Of a DNA stretch of 64,000 nucleotides, positions 32,997 to 41,379 are shown in pieces; positions within the stretch are counted from its first letter, which is position 1, and each line of letters begins with the position of its first letter. The DNA is taken from positions 11,399 through 75,398 of the forward strand of contig DASUSI010000035.1 in assembly GCA_036375165.1 (NCBI GenBank), given 5' to 3'. Made by a program: the position numbers and the translations under genes. Source of the DNA: WHSM01 sp036375165 (lineage in GTDB: Bacteria > Actinomycetota > Actinomycetes > Mycobacteriales > Micromonosporaceae). Below the pieces are notes generated by a model. It saw only the letters and a program-made list of their open reading frames with translations. It did not search any database and was not told where the DNA came from.

Positions 32997-34306
32997 GCCG
33001 GCACCGCGCGGACCTCACCGCCGGCACGCCAGGTGACGGGGGTCGCGGCGACGCTTCGAGGCCCGACGGTGCTCAGGTCGACGGCTTGGTGCAGGTGACA
33101 CCGCGGTACGGAGAGGCCAGCCTGGCCGACGTGATTCCCAGCCTGCTCGCGGTGTTGGGAGTGCCAGGGGCCCCGGACGCTCTCGGCCTGTCGAACGGAA
33201 CGCTGAGCGGGGTACGCCGGGTGGTGCTGCTGCTCGTCGACGGGCTGGGGCACCACCTGATCCCCGCGGCGGCCCCGGTGGCGCCGACCCTGGCGGATCT
33301 CGCGGCCGGTCGGCTCGGCCCGGCGATGCAGCTCACCGCCGGTTTCCCGTCGACCACGCCGACCAGCCTGGTGTCGATGGCGACTGGGGCGCCGCCCGGG
33401 CCGCACGGTGTACTCGGGTTCACCGTGAACGTGCCGGGCACCCGGCGGGTGCTGACCCACATCGTGTGGCGGGACGACCCCGATCCGCTGCGTTGGCAGC
33501 CACTGGACACCCAGTTCGCGTTGGCTGCGCGCAACGGCGTGGCGGTCACCGCGGTGAGCCGTCCCGAGTTCGTCGGCACCGGCCTGACCGGAGCGATGTT
33601 CCGGGGTGCCACATACCGTGGGGCGACCTCGGTGGACGAGATCGCATCCGGAGTGCTGAGCGGCCTGGCGGCCGGTTCCCGTTCCCTGGTGTACGGGTAC
33701 ACGCCCGAAGTGGACCGTGCCGGCCACCTCTACGGGGTCGGCTCCGCGGAGTGGCTCGCCGCGGTCACCGAGGTGGACAGCCTGTTGACCAGGGTGCTGG
33801 ACGGGCTTCCCCCCGACGCCGCGCTGCTGGTCACCGCCGACCACGGGATGCTCGACGTATCCGCCGACGATCGGGTCGATGTGGACACCCACCGCCTGTT
33901 GCGTAGGAACATCCGGGTGCTGGCCGGTGAACCCCGGGTCCGCTACCTGCACACCCGCCGCGGCGCCCGCGACGACGTGATCGCCACCTGGCGGGCGGTC
34001 CTGGGCGAGCGGGCATGGGTGGTGACCAGGGAAGAAGCGGTGGCCGCCGGCTGGTTCGGCCCGGTCCCGGAGGCACACCTGGCTCGGATCGGGGACGTGG
34101 TGACCGCCTGCCGGGGGCGTACCGTGCTGGTCGCCACCCGCCGCGAGCCGCCGATGACCTCACGGTTGGTCGGGTACCACGGCTCGTCGACCGCGCTGGA
34201 GATGGCGGTGCCGTTGCTGATCGCCCGGGGCGACGCGGCACGTGGTGCCACAGCGACGGGCGACACGGCCCCCGTCGTACCCGGTTTCGTCGCACCGGAC
34301 CGGTAA
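32993..34306 (+). CDS. Alkaline phosphatase superfamily protein (nucleotide pyrophosphatase/phosphodiesterase type)
   Basis: 437 aa. Metal-dependent phosphodiesterase fold: VVLLLVDGLGHHLI with the first metal-binding Asp, FPSTTPTSLVSMATGAPPGPHGVLGF with the Thr nucleophile, YTPEVDRAGHLYG and LLVTADHGMLDV with the Asp/His metal ligands. The first ~45 residues are disordered and no signal peptide is visible, so a cytoplasmic place is likely. The substrate is unknown. It is translationally coupled to the methyltransferase (GTGA overlap). dinB follows after 10 nt but seems to have its own leaderless start. Confidence 0.87.
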   Translation: MSRHRADLTAGTPGDGGRGDASRPDGAQVDGLVQVTPRYGEASLADVIPSLLAVLGVPGAPDALGLSNGTLSGVRRVVLLLVDGLGHHLIPAAAPVAPTLADLAAGRLGPAMQLTAGFPSTTPTSLVSMATGAPPGPHGVLGFTVNVPGTRRVLTHIVWRDDPDPLRWQPLDTQFALAARNGVAVTAVSRPEFVGTGLTGAMFRGATYRGATSVDEIASGVLSGLAAGSRSLVYGYTPEVDRAGHLYGVGSAEWLAAVTEVDSLLTRVLDGLPPDAALLVTADHGMLDVSADDRVDVDTHRLLRRNIRVLAGEPRVRYLHTRRGARDDVIATWRAVLGERAWVVTREEAVAAGWFGPVPEAHLARIGDVVTACRGRTVLVATRREPPMTSRLVGYHGSSTALEMAVPLLIARGDAARGATATGDTAPVVPGFVAPDR

Positions 34307-34309
34307 CCT
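34304..34309 (+). promoter_or_regulatory. Leaderless -10 element of dinB
   Basis: TAACCT lies 7 nt before the GTG at 34317; no Shine-Dalgarno sequence is present. No LexA box is visible here, unlike the imuB-dnaE2 cassette. Confidence 0.45.
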
Positions 34310-34316
34310 GCCCGGC

Positions 34317-35603
34317 GTGGGGCGCAGGCAACTGCTGCGAGACGAGGGAGCCGACCGCAGCGGTCGGTTCGGACCGGACGCCGACGACACCGGCTGCGGC
34401 GTGCTCCACGTCGACATGGACGCGTTCTTCGCCTCGGTAGAGGTGCGACGGCGACCCGAGCTGCGCGACCACCCGGTGATCGTCGGGGGCACCGGGACCC
34501 GGGGCGTGGTGAGTGCCGCCAACTACCACGCACGGCGGTTCGGGGTGCACAGCGCGATGCCGATCGGCAGGGCGCGAAGGCTCTGCCCGCACGCGGTGTT
34601 CCTGCCCCCCGACTTCGACGCGTACACAGCGGCATCGCGTGCCGTGATGGCCGTGTTCCGGGACATCACGCCGTTGGTGGAGCCGCTGTCGCTGGATGAG
34701 GCGTTCCTCGACGTCACCGGGTGTCGGCGGCGGCTCGGTTCCCCGGTGCAGATCGCCAGGCTGGTGCGGCGGCGGATCGCGGAAGAGCAGGACCTCACAG
34801 CCTCCGTCGGCGTGGCCTCGACCAAGTTCGTCGCCAAGCTCGCCTCCATCCGGGCCAAACCGGACGGCTTGGCCGTGGTGCCGGCCGCCTTGGCGCTCGA
34901 GTTCCTGCACCCGCTTCCGGTCTCGGCGCTGTGGGGGGTGGGGGACCGGACCGCCGACATCCTGCACCGGCTGGGGCTGCGGACGGTACGCGACATCGCG
35001 CACATCCCGGTGTCGACGCTGCGTCAGGCATTGGGCGTCGCCGTGGGCGAACACGTGGCGGACCTGGCGTGGGGCCGGGACCCACGCCGGGTCACCCCGG
35101 AGTCCGTGGACAAGTCGATCGGGGCGGAGACCACCTTCGACGTCGATGTCGCCGCCCCCGCACTGGTACGGCACGCCATGCTTGGACTCTCCGGCAAGGT
35201 GGGCGCCCGGCTGCGTCGGGCCGGGCTGGTGGGCCGCACCGTCGTGATCAAAGTGCGGTTCGCGGATTTTCGCACGATTGGCCGTTCCCGTACCCTGCGA
35301 AGCCCCACCGACGTCAGCCGGGAAATCTTCGACACCGCCTGGAGCCTCTACCAGGCGTTACCCCACGGGGAGCGGATCCGGCTGGTGGGGGTGCGTGCAG
35401 AGAACCTGCTGCCGTCGGCAGGCGCGTCGCTGCAACCGGAGCTGGGTGCCAGAGACCAGGGCTGGCGGGAGGCCGACCAGGCCGCCGACGCCGCCCGCGC
35501 GAAGTACGGCTCCGCCGCGGTCCGGCCCGCGAGCCTGATCAAGGACGCGACGTTGTACCAGGGCAGCGGTCGTCCCAGTGCTCCCGATGAGCAGGTGCGG
35601 TGA
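34317..35603 (+). CDS. dinB: DNA polymerase IV (Y-family)
   Basis: 428-aa translesion polymerase. The palm carries VDMDAFFASVE (~31-41) and SLDEAFLDVTG (~124-134), so all three metal-binding acidic residues are present, in contrast to ImuB nearby. VASTKFVAKLASIRAKPDG is the finger-contact region, LWGVGDRTADILHRLGLRTVRDIA the thumb HhH, followed by the little-finger domain (KSIGAETTFDVDV, VVIKVRFADFRTIGRSRTL). A clear C-terminal beta-clamp pentapeptide is not obvious. The GTG at 34317 is chosen for the TAACCT 7 nt upstream. About 25 residues precede the conserved core. Confidence 0.92.
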   Translation: MGRRQLLRDEGADRSGRFGPDADDTGCGVLHVDMDAFFASVEVRRRPELRDHPVIVGGTGTRGVVSAANYHARRFGVHSAMPIGRARRLCPHAVFLPPDFDAYTAASRAVMAVFRDITPLVEPLSLDEAFLDVTGCRRRLGSPVQIARLVRRRIAEEQDLTASVGVASTKFVAKLASIRAKPDGLAVVPAALALEFLHPLPVSALWGVGDRTADILHRLGLRTVRDIAHIPVSTLRQALGVAVGEHVADLAWGRDPRRVTPESVDKSIGAETTFDVDVAAPALVRHAMLGLSGKVGARLRRAGLVGRTVVIKVRFADFRTIGRSRTLRSPTDVSREIFDTAWSLYQALPHGERIRLVGVRAENLLPSAGASLQPELGARDQGWREADQAADAARAKYGSAAVRPASLIKDATLYQGSGRPSAPDEQVR

Positions 35604-35731
35604 CCGGCCGAAGCGGTACCCTCGGCTGGAACGGGGCATCAGAGTGGTCGAATGACCGTGCGTCTGGCTTTCCCCCCCGGTGACCCCCTCGTAGACTTGC
35701 AGTAAGCAGCGGGACTCGCTGTGGACGGGGT

Positions 35732-35749
35732 CCGCCGGTCGTCCGGCGG
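35732..35749. terminator. Hairpin between dinB and the DUF3040 gene
   Basis: CCGCCGG-TCGT-CCGGCGG forms a perfect 7-bp stem with a 4-nt loop, 129 nt after dinB and 27 nt before the next start. It may terminate dinB or be part of the 5' leader of the next gene. No T-run. Confidence 0.35.
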
Positions 35750-35775
35750 CCGGCCTAGCCACCGGGAGGGGTGCC

Positions 35776-36162
35776 GTGCCGCTCTCCGAGCACGAACAGC
35801 GGCTGTTCGAGGAGATCGAGCGGTCGCTTGCCGAGGACCCCAAGTTCGCCTCGGCAGTGCGGGCGAACGACCCGCGTTCCAAGGTGCGTCGACGTCTCAT
35901 CCTGGCCGGTGTCCTGGTGCTCGCCGGGCTGGGTGTGGTGGTCTACGGCGCGGTCAGCAAGGTCGCGGTGATCGGGGTACTCGGCTTCCTGATCATGCTT
36001 GCCGCGGCGGTCTTCGGGATGCAGTCGTACCGCCGGGGCCAGACTCCTGAGCTGCGCGCGGTGGGGGGCGCCGGAACGTCCCGGCGCACCGGACCACGCC
36101 GAGTGTCGTTGCTCGACCGGCTGGAGGCCCGCTGGCACCGCCGCCCTGAGGGCAATCGCTGA
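35776..36162 (+). CDS. DUF3040 membrane protein
   Basis: 128-aa membrane protein of the DUF3040 family, a homologue of Rv2169c, which in mycobacteria also lies a few genes from mraZ. The conserved cytoplasmic N-terminus MPLSEHEQRLFEEIERSLAEDPKFAS is followed by two adjacent membrane helices (~42-60 and ~63-80) and a basic tail (RRTGPRRVSLLDRLEARWHRR). Function unknown; a link to the divisome or envelope is only suggested by position. The GTG at 35776 follows GGGAGGGG with 4-5 nt spacing. Confidence 0.88.
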   Translation: MPLSEHEQRLFEEIERSLAEDPKFASAVRANDPRSKVRRRLILAGVLVLAGLGVVVYGAVSKVAVIGVLGFLIMLAAAVFGMQSYRRGQTPELRAVGGAGTSRRTGPRRVSLLDRLEARWHRRPEGNR

Positions 36163-36169
36163 CCAGCGG

Positions 36170-36196
36170 GGCCACGCGTAACTCACCACCGTGGCC
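36170..36196. terminator. Weak hairpin between convergent DUF3040 and transglutaminase genes
   Basis: GGCCAC (36170-36175) and GTGGCC (36191-36196) are complementary with a 15-nt loop, between genes ending at 36162 (+) and 36241 (-). Confidence 0.3.
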
Positions 36197-36240
36197 GCTC
36201 CGGCTGTCGGTGATCGCCCGTACTGAGTGATCTTCCGGTG

Positions 36241-38628
36241 CTAGCGGAAGGTCATCCGTTCCCGAGCCGCTCTGACCTCCCGTGCGTGTGCCGCCTCCTC
36301 GCGCCACCGCTGCCAGGCATCCAGTGTGCGATCCCGCGCTGCCGCCAGGAATCCTCGCCAGTCCCGGGTCACCGAGCCGGGCAGCACGGTCGCTTTCAGC
36401 CTCTGCCACCGAGTGACGGTGAGACGTAGCTCGTCGGCGACCGCGGCGACCGCCTGTCCAAGGTTCGTACCGGGCAGCGGCTGCGGCGCGTACCTGGCCC
36501 GTTCCACCGCGCGCGCCAGCAATCCGATCTCGGTGACCGAGGATTCGATCAGCGGCGGCCGGGTCTCCCGCAGCCTGCGCGCCACGCCACGTGGGGTGTC
36601 GGACGGCTGGTAGCCGATGTCCAGGTCGACCAGCGTGTCGAGCAACTCGTCCCACGCCGCGTAAGCGGCGGCGGCCGGATCATCGTCCTGTCCTGTGCCC
36701 ACCCTGAGCCTGCGGCGGCGGACCAGCCAGCGGCGCACCCCCGGGGTCACTCCCAGCGCCACCACCACCAGCCCCCAGAACAGCCAGTACGGCCAGCGCG
36801 CCGGAGGGTCGCTGGTACCCCCGGCGGCGGCCTCGGCGTCCTGGCCCGGGTCCCGGTTGTCGCGCCGGGTCGGTGACGGGCTGGCGGTCGCGCTGCTGTC
36901 CGGCGCTGCCGACGCGCTGGGTGAGGGGTCCGGCGGGTCGTACGGGTTGGGTGCCCACGGCATGCGCACCGCGTTCGCCGGCCCGACAGCCGGGGTGGGG
37001 TCGAACGGCACCCAGCCAATACCGGTGAAGTAGACCTCCACCCAGGCGTGCGCGTCCCTGTTGCGGATGTCGAAGCCACCCGCGCTGCGGCGTCCCTGGG
37101 TGAAGCCGATCGCCACCCGGGCCGGGATGCCCGCGGTACGTACCATCCAGGTCATCGCCACCGCGTACTGCTGGCAGTAGCCCTCCTTGTTGGTGAGGAA
37201 GTCGACCACGTCGCTGCCGGAGGTGCCGTCTTTCACCTCCACGGAGTAGACGAAGTCCTTCTCCCTGGAGAAGTGCTCGTAGATGGCCAGCACCCGGTCA
37301 TACCGGTTGTCCGCGTCTTTGATCAGATCGTCCACCAGATCGCGGACCACCTGGTTTTCCGGTACCTGGATGAACTGGCGCAGCGCCCACTGGTCGTTCG
37401 GACCAACCTGTCGCTCATCCCGCAACTCCTCGCGGGTGTAGTCGAACTTCTGATACGTGAGCAGGTATTCCAGACCCGGGTCGGTGGTCGACCGGGACCA
37501 GGTCACGGACTTGTCGGCGTCGTGGTACCAGCGCGCGTCGTCGTCCAGGTCGATCCGGGTGGTGTTGTGGTAGGCCGGCAGGTAGCCCTGCCGCAGGCCC
37601 ACCACCTTGACCCGGGCGGTCCGAGCCTCGGCGTTGCCAAGGGATCCGGTGACCGGCAGGTCCGTTGGCTCGTTCTCCAGCCCTTGGTCGCTGCCGAGCC
37701 GGCTTGGAAAAGCCCCCCGCTCGGTGATCCGGTCGGCGACGGCCAGCCGCAGGTAGCCGGGCTGGGTGTCCGTGGTGTCGACCCTGAGCAGGGTCCGGTT
37801 CTCACCTCGGGTGAGATTGCCCTTCAGCATCGCGATCGGGTTCACCGATCGTCCGCTGTCGACACCCGGCCCGCTTCCCAGGCCGCCACCGGTGATCAGG
37901 TGTTCCAGGAACCCGGCGGTCATGCTCGGCACGGCGAGGGGAACCAGCACCGCCGCCGCGATGCCGACCAGCCCGAGCCGGCGTCCCGTCGCGGCGAGCG
38001 GTGAACTCTCCCAGGCATCCACGTCCCGCCCGTCATCAGCGAACCGCCTGCCCCAGTGGCGTACCCGGCCGACGTGGTCGGCGACCAGCAGCCACAGGAA
38101 GCCGGACGCGGCGAACCCGAACGAGACCCACGACACGCTGCCCGCCAGCACCGCGACCGGCACCGAGTAGATCGCCAGCATCGGCAACCCGGCGAGTGCC
38201 GGCTGACGTAGCGTCACCGCGAGCACGTCCACCAGGATCGCCACCAGGCCGATGCTGGCCGCGACGGTGAACAGCAGCCCGCGGGTGTCCGGGACCGGCG
38301 CGGCGAGGTTCTGGACGTCGGCGCCCGCGCTCTCCAGCAGATCCCAGAACCGGGCGAACGTGCTGGATGTCGGGATCACGCCGAGCAGCGTGCTGCCGCC
38401 CCCGAACAGCCAGCCGAGCAGTACGGTGTGCGCCCCCAGCATGCCGGCGATCTGCACCCAGACCGGCAGCCGCAGCCCCCGGGTCAGCAGCGCCGTGGCG
38501 AGCACCACGAGCACCACGCCGGCGGCGTAAACCGCCCAGCTGTAGCTGCGGAACACCGCCGCCAGCGGCGTGGCCGCGAGGAACGTGGCACCGGCCGCGG
38601 CGATCGTGACGTGCCGGTAGCCGGTCAT
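36241..38628 (-). CDS. Transglutaminase-like membrane protein (TgpA family)
   Basis: 795 aa. About seven membrane helices (residues ~5-270) precede an extracellular transglutaminase-like domain with Cys (EGYCQQYAVAMTWM, ~484), His (NRDAHAWVEVYF, ~523) and Asp (FDPTPA, ~541). A Ser/Pro-rich linker, one more helix (WLFWGLVVVALGVTPG, ~613) and a DUF4129-type cytoplasmic tail follow. The role is probably peptide cross-linking or proteolysis at the cell surface; the substrate is unknown. The ATG at 38628 overlaps the DUF58 gene stop (ATGA), making it the third gene of the MoxR-DUF58-TgpA operon. Confidence 0.9.
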   Translation of the reverse strand: MTGYRHVTIAAAGATFLAATPLAAVFRSYSWAVYAAGVVLVVLATALLTRGLRLPVWVQIAGMLGAHTVLLGWLFGGGSTLLGVIPTSSTFARFWDLLESAGADVQNLAAPVPDTRGLLFTVAASIGLVAILVDVLAVTLRQPALAGLPMLAIYSVPVAVLAGSVSWVSFGFAASGFLWLLVADHVGRVRHWGRRFADDGRDVDAWESSPLAATGRRLGLVGIAAAVLVPLAVPSMTAGFLEHLITGGGLGSGPGVDSGRSVNPIAMLKGNLTRGENRTLLRVDTTDTQPGYLRLAVADRITERGAFPSRLGSDQGLENEPTDLPVTGSLGNAEARTARVKVVGLRQGYLPAYHNTTRIDLDDDARWYHDADKSVTWSRSTTDPGLEYLLTYQKFDYTREELRDERQVGPNDQWALRQFIQVPENQVVRDLVDDLIKDADNRYDRVLAIYEHFSREKDFVYSVEVKDGTSGSDVVDFLTNKEGYCQQYAVAMTWMVRTAGIPARVAIGFTQGRRSAGGFDIRNRDAHAWVEVYFTGIGWVPFDPTPAVGPANAVRMPWAPNPYDPPDPSPSASAAPDSSATASPSPTRRDNRDPGQDAEAAAGGTSDPPARWPYWLFWGLVVVALGVTPGVRRWLVRRRRLRVGTGQDDDPAAAAYAAWDELLDTLVDLDIGYQPSDTPRGVARRLRETRPPLIESSVTEIGLLARAVERARYAPQPLPGTNLGQAVAAVADELRLTVTRWQRLKATVLPGSVTRDWRGFLAAARDRTLDAWQRWREEAAHAREVRAARERMTFR

Positions 38629-39932
38629 GTCGCACCGCCGGAGATCGTCTCCGCCATCGGGGCCCGGTACGCGAAACCCTGCGAGCCCCGAACCGCCACC
38701 TGGTGCCACAGTGTCGACAGCTTCGCGCCGTGCCGTACGTCGACCACCCGCCAGCCGTTGCGTGCCAGGGTGAGCCGGGTCAGGTCGTGGTCCTGGTCGG
38801 CGCGGGCCCGGGCTTCCTCCGACAGGTGCAGCCAGGTGGTGGCGTCGGTGAGGAATCCGACGCAGGGACCGCCGGTGGTACGCAACCCCGAGGCCACTTC
38901 GGCCTCGTCCTGGGTGAGCAGGCCCAGTACCGCCACCACCAGACCGCCGTCACTGTGTTGTCGTACCCGCTCCACCAGCGCGGCGATGTCCAACTTGGGG
39001 TCCGGCTTGACCTCAGCGAGGTGGTCGAGCACAGCGCCCATGTCGCCGTTGTCCAAGTGCTCCAGGTCGGCCGCCGGGCCCGCGCCGGTCACCAGGCGCA
39101 TCCGGTAGCCGCCCTGCCGCAGGTGCATCGCGACGCTGGCGGCGGCTGACACCGCCCACTCGAAGCTGGCACCGTGGCCGTCCCCGCGGTGCGCGTCGCG
39201 CCTGGTGTCCAGGACGACGGTCGCCCGGCTCTCCCAGGGCTGCTCCTCCCGGCGCACCATCAGCTCGCCGACCTTGGCCGTGGAGCGCCAATGCACCCGG
39301 CGTAGGTCGTCGCCGTGCCGGTACTCCCGGGTGGCCGCGTCGTCCTCGCCGTGCGAGGCCACCGACCGGCTGCGACTCTCGCCGCTGCCCACGAACTCGC
39401 CGGCGATCCGGACCGCCGGTAGCGGGACCACCTGCGGGGTCACCGTCAACCGGTCCACGCTCGGGAAGGAGCGGGTGAGCTGGCACAGCCCGAACGGGTC
39501 GGTGATTCGTACTTCCAGCGGCCCGATCTCGTACCTGCCGCGCACGTCGGCGCGCACCGTGTACGTGACGGAACTGCGTCGCCGGGCACCGAGCTTTTCC
39601 AGCACCAGTCTGGGTCGGCTGCCCAGCGCGTACGGCAGGCGGTCCTCCAGGAGAAGTGTGCCGGTCGGCAGCGAGGAGGTGTTCTGCAACCGGAGCACCA
39701 CCCGGGCAGGGTTGCCGATCGGGGTGCGCTGTGGCTGGAGCAGCCGGCCGCAGGTCATCCGGTAGCGGCTGCGGGTCACGGCCAGCGCCGCCAGTAGGGG
39801 TAGCGCCGCGAGCAGCACCGACACCCGGAGCAGGTCCCGTTCACCGAGTAGCAGCGCCGAGAAGCCGGCGGCGGCCGCCGCGGCGAGGAACGACCGGCCC
39901 CGGGTGGTCAGGCCACGCAGCGCGTCCCGCAT
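38625..39932 (-). CDS. DUF58 domain membrane protein (MoxR partner)
   Basis: 435 aa. Two N-terminal membrane helices (~12-55) are followed by a beta-rich domain and the DUF58 core: REYRHGDDLRRVHWRSTAKVGELMVRREEQPWES near residue 200-230. After it comes a von Willebrand A-like region (TVVLDTRRDAH) whose MIDAS residues are incomplete. DUF58 proteins work with MoxR AAA+ ATPases in assembling or chaperoning surface complexes. The ATG at 39932 directly follows the moxR stop, and the stop overlaps the transglutaminase gene. Confidence 0.9.
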   Translation of the reverse strand: MRDALRGLTTRGRSFLAAAAAAGFSALLLGERDLLRVSVLLAALPLLAALAVTRSRYRMTCGRLLQPQRTPIGNPARVVLRLQNTSSLPTGTLLLEDRLPYALGSRPRLVLEKLGARRRSSVTYTVRADVRGRYEIGPLEVRITDPFGLCQLTRSFPSVDRLTVTPQVVPLPAVRIAGEFVGSGESRSRSVASHGEDDAATREYRHGDDLRRVHWRSTAKVGELMVRREEQPWESRATVVLDTRRDAHRGDGHGASFEWAVSAAASVAMHLRQGGYRMRLVTGAGPAADLEHLDNGDMGAVLDHLAEVKPDPKLDIAALVERVRQHSDGGLVVAVLGLLTQDEAEVASGLRTTGGPCVGFLTDATTWLHLSEEARARADQDHDLTRLTLARNGWRVVDVRHGAKLSTLWHQVAVRGSQGFAYRAPMAETISGGAT

Positions 39933-40937
39933 CTAGCGGCGTCTCCCGTCTGGTCGGATCTGGGGCACCGGCAGCCGGTGCACCAGGTCGGAGATGATCG
40001 CGTCGGTGGTACGCCGTGCCAACTGCGCTTCGGTGGTGGGGATCAGGCGGTGCGCCAGCACCGGTACCGCGAGCGACTGCAGGTCGTCGGGCAGGACGTA
40101 GTCCCGACCCTCGAGCACCGCCATCGCCCGGGCGGTGCGCAACAGGTGCAGGCTGGCCCGGGGACTGGCGCCGAGCCGTAGTTCCGGAGCTTCCCGGGTG
40201 GCGTTGACCAGGTTGACCGCGTAGACCCGGACCGGCTCGGCGACGTACACCTGCCGTACTCCGGCGATCAACCGGCGTACCGTCTCGGCGTCGGAGACTG
40301 GTTGCAGGTCTTCCAGGGGGTCGCTCGCCCCGTGCAGGTTCAGCATCTCCAGTTCGGCCCGGGGGTCCGGATAGCCCATTGCGATCCGTGCGGTGAACCG
40401 GTCCCGCTGTGCCTCGGGCAGCGGGTACGTACCTTCCATCTCGATCGGGTTCTGGGTTGCGATCACCATGAACGGCCGCTGTAGCGGGTATGTCTTCCCG
40501 TCCACGGTGACCTGGTGCTCCTCCATGCACTCCAGCAGCGCCGACTGGGTCTTCGGCGAGGCACGGTTGATCTCGTCTCCCACCACCAGGTTGGCGAACA
40601 CCGCGCCGGGCTTGAACTCGAAGTCGTGGGACTCCTGGTTGTAGACACTGACCCCGGTGATGTCGCTGGGCAGAAGATCCGGTGTGAACTGGATCCGGCG
40701 CACCGTACTGTCCACGGAACGGGCGAGTGCCTTGGCCAATTTGGTCTTGCCGACCCCCGGTACGTCCTCGATCAGCAGGTGTCCCTCCGCGAGCAGGACG
40801 GCCAAGGCGAGCCGTACGGTCGCGGCCTTGCCTTCGATCACGTGCTCGATGTTCTCGGCGATCCGGTCGGTCTGCGCTCTCATCTCGTCGATGGGCATCG
40901 GGATTCCCAGGTGTTCCCGGGTGTGCTGCGTGGTCAC
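39933..40937 (-). CDS. MoxR family AAA+ ATPase
   Basis: 334-aa MoxR-type chaperone ATPase. Walker A EDVPGVGKTKLAKALA (~50-65), Walker B NLVVGDEINRASPKTQSALLECMEE, sensor ATQNPIEMEGTYPLPEAQRDRF and the C-terminal lid (ELRLGASPRASLHLLRTARAMA) are all intact. It should power assembly or activation of the DUF58 and transglutaminase proteins encoded downstream. The GTG at 40937 gives a better distance to GAGGAGG than the GTG at 40943. It is divergent from the leuS leader; the shared 260-nt region holds its promoter, not located by eye. Confidence 0.93.
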   Translation of the reverse strand: MTTQHTREHLGIPMPIDEMRAQTDRIAENIEHVIEGKAATVRLALAVLLAEGHLLIEDVPGVGKTKLAKALARSVDSTVRRIQFTPDLLPSDITGVSVYNQESHDFEFKPGAVFANLVVGDEINRASPKTQSALLECMEEHQVTVDGKTYPLQRPFMVIATQNPIEMEGTYPLPEAQRDRFTARIAMGYPDPRAELEMLNLHGASDPLEDLQPVSDAETVRRLIAGVRQVYVAEPVRVYAVNLVNATREAPELRLGASPRASLHLLRTARAMAVLEGRDYVLPDDLQSLAVPVLAHRLIPTTEAQLARRTTDAIISDLVHRLPVPQIRPDGRRR

Positions 40938-41198
40938 TCGCACCCTCCTCGTGCCGGCCGGCCCGTCGCCGGGCCGGGTGCCTGGTGGCCGAGAACTGGG
41001 TGACCGGTCCTGTCGTCCATGTCACCGGGGACGCCGTCGTTCCCGCCTGCCCCACCGACTCGCATCATCCCAGGCTAGCCACGCTCGCGACTGATGCCGA
41101 GGAAGCCAGGTTTCGGAAACGGTTCGATCACCGTGACGGTTCCACACCGAATGTCCGCCATCTTCGGTACGGGTGAGCCGAGCGATCGGGGTTGGCAG

Positions 41199-41204
41199 TA
41201 GAGT
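41199..41204 (+). promoter_or_regulatory. Leaderless -10 element of the leuS leader peptide
   Basis: TAGAGT lies 7 nt before the ATG at 41212, so transcription probably begins at the leader-peptide start codon. No strong -35 is visible. Confidence 0.55.
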
Positions 41205-41211
41205 GCCGTAC

Positions 41212-41247
41212 ATGACGGGTGGCACCCGGACGCTGCTTCTTAGTTAG
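41212..41247 (+). CDS. leuS leader peptide (MTGGTRTLLLS)
   Basis: An 11-codon frame, ATG to TAG, encoding MTGGTRTLLLS. Residues 8-10 are three consecutive Leu codons (CTG CTT CTT); CTT is rare in this G+C-rich DNA. It begins 7 nt after a TAGAGT -10 with no ribosome-binding site. A hairpin follows one base after the stop, then a T-run terminator, then leuS. The arrangement is that of an amino-acid attenuator: ribosome stalling on Leu codons when charged tRNA-Leu is scarce would change folding downstream and allow leuS transcription. The peptide itself needs no function. Confidence 0.82.
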   Translation: MTGGTRTLLLS

Positions 41248-41303
41248 CCGTACTGCCGCGAGCGGCGACAGTACGGCAACCCCTCCTGCGCGAGGGGTTT
41301 TTT
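41248..41303 (+). terminator. leuS attenuator: hairpin plus rho-independent terminator
   Basis: The first hairpin has perfect 8-bp arms CCGTACTG (41248-41255) and CAGTACGG (41269-41276), starting one base after the leader stop. The terminator follows: AACCCCTC (41278-41285), loop CTGCGC, GAGGGGTT (41292-41299), and six T residues (41298-41303). A T-run terminator is exceptional in this window and lies 76 nt before the leuS start, so it must be conditional. A dominant antiterminator could not be traced by eye. Confidence 0.82.
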
Positions 41304-41379
41304 CGTGTCCATCGATGTCGGCAGGGACCCACGGCGTTCGGCAGACCCCCCGACGACAGACCCCCGAGAAGGCGAGACG

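Noticed and set aside
41217..41226. T-box-like decamer GGGTGGCACC in the leuS leader
   Set aside because: It resembles the T-box core, but no Stem I or specifier region lies upstream. It is about 50 nt and one hairpin away from the terminator and falls inside the leader-peptide codons Gly-Gly-Thr. A peptide attenuator explains the region better.
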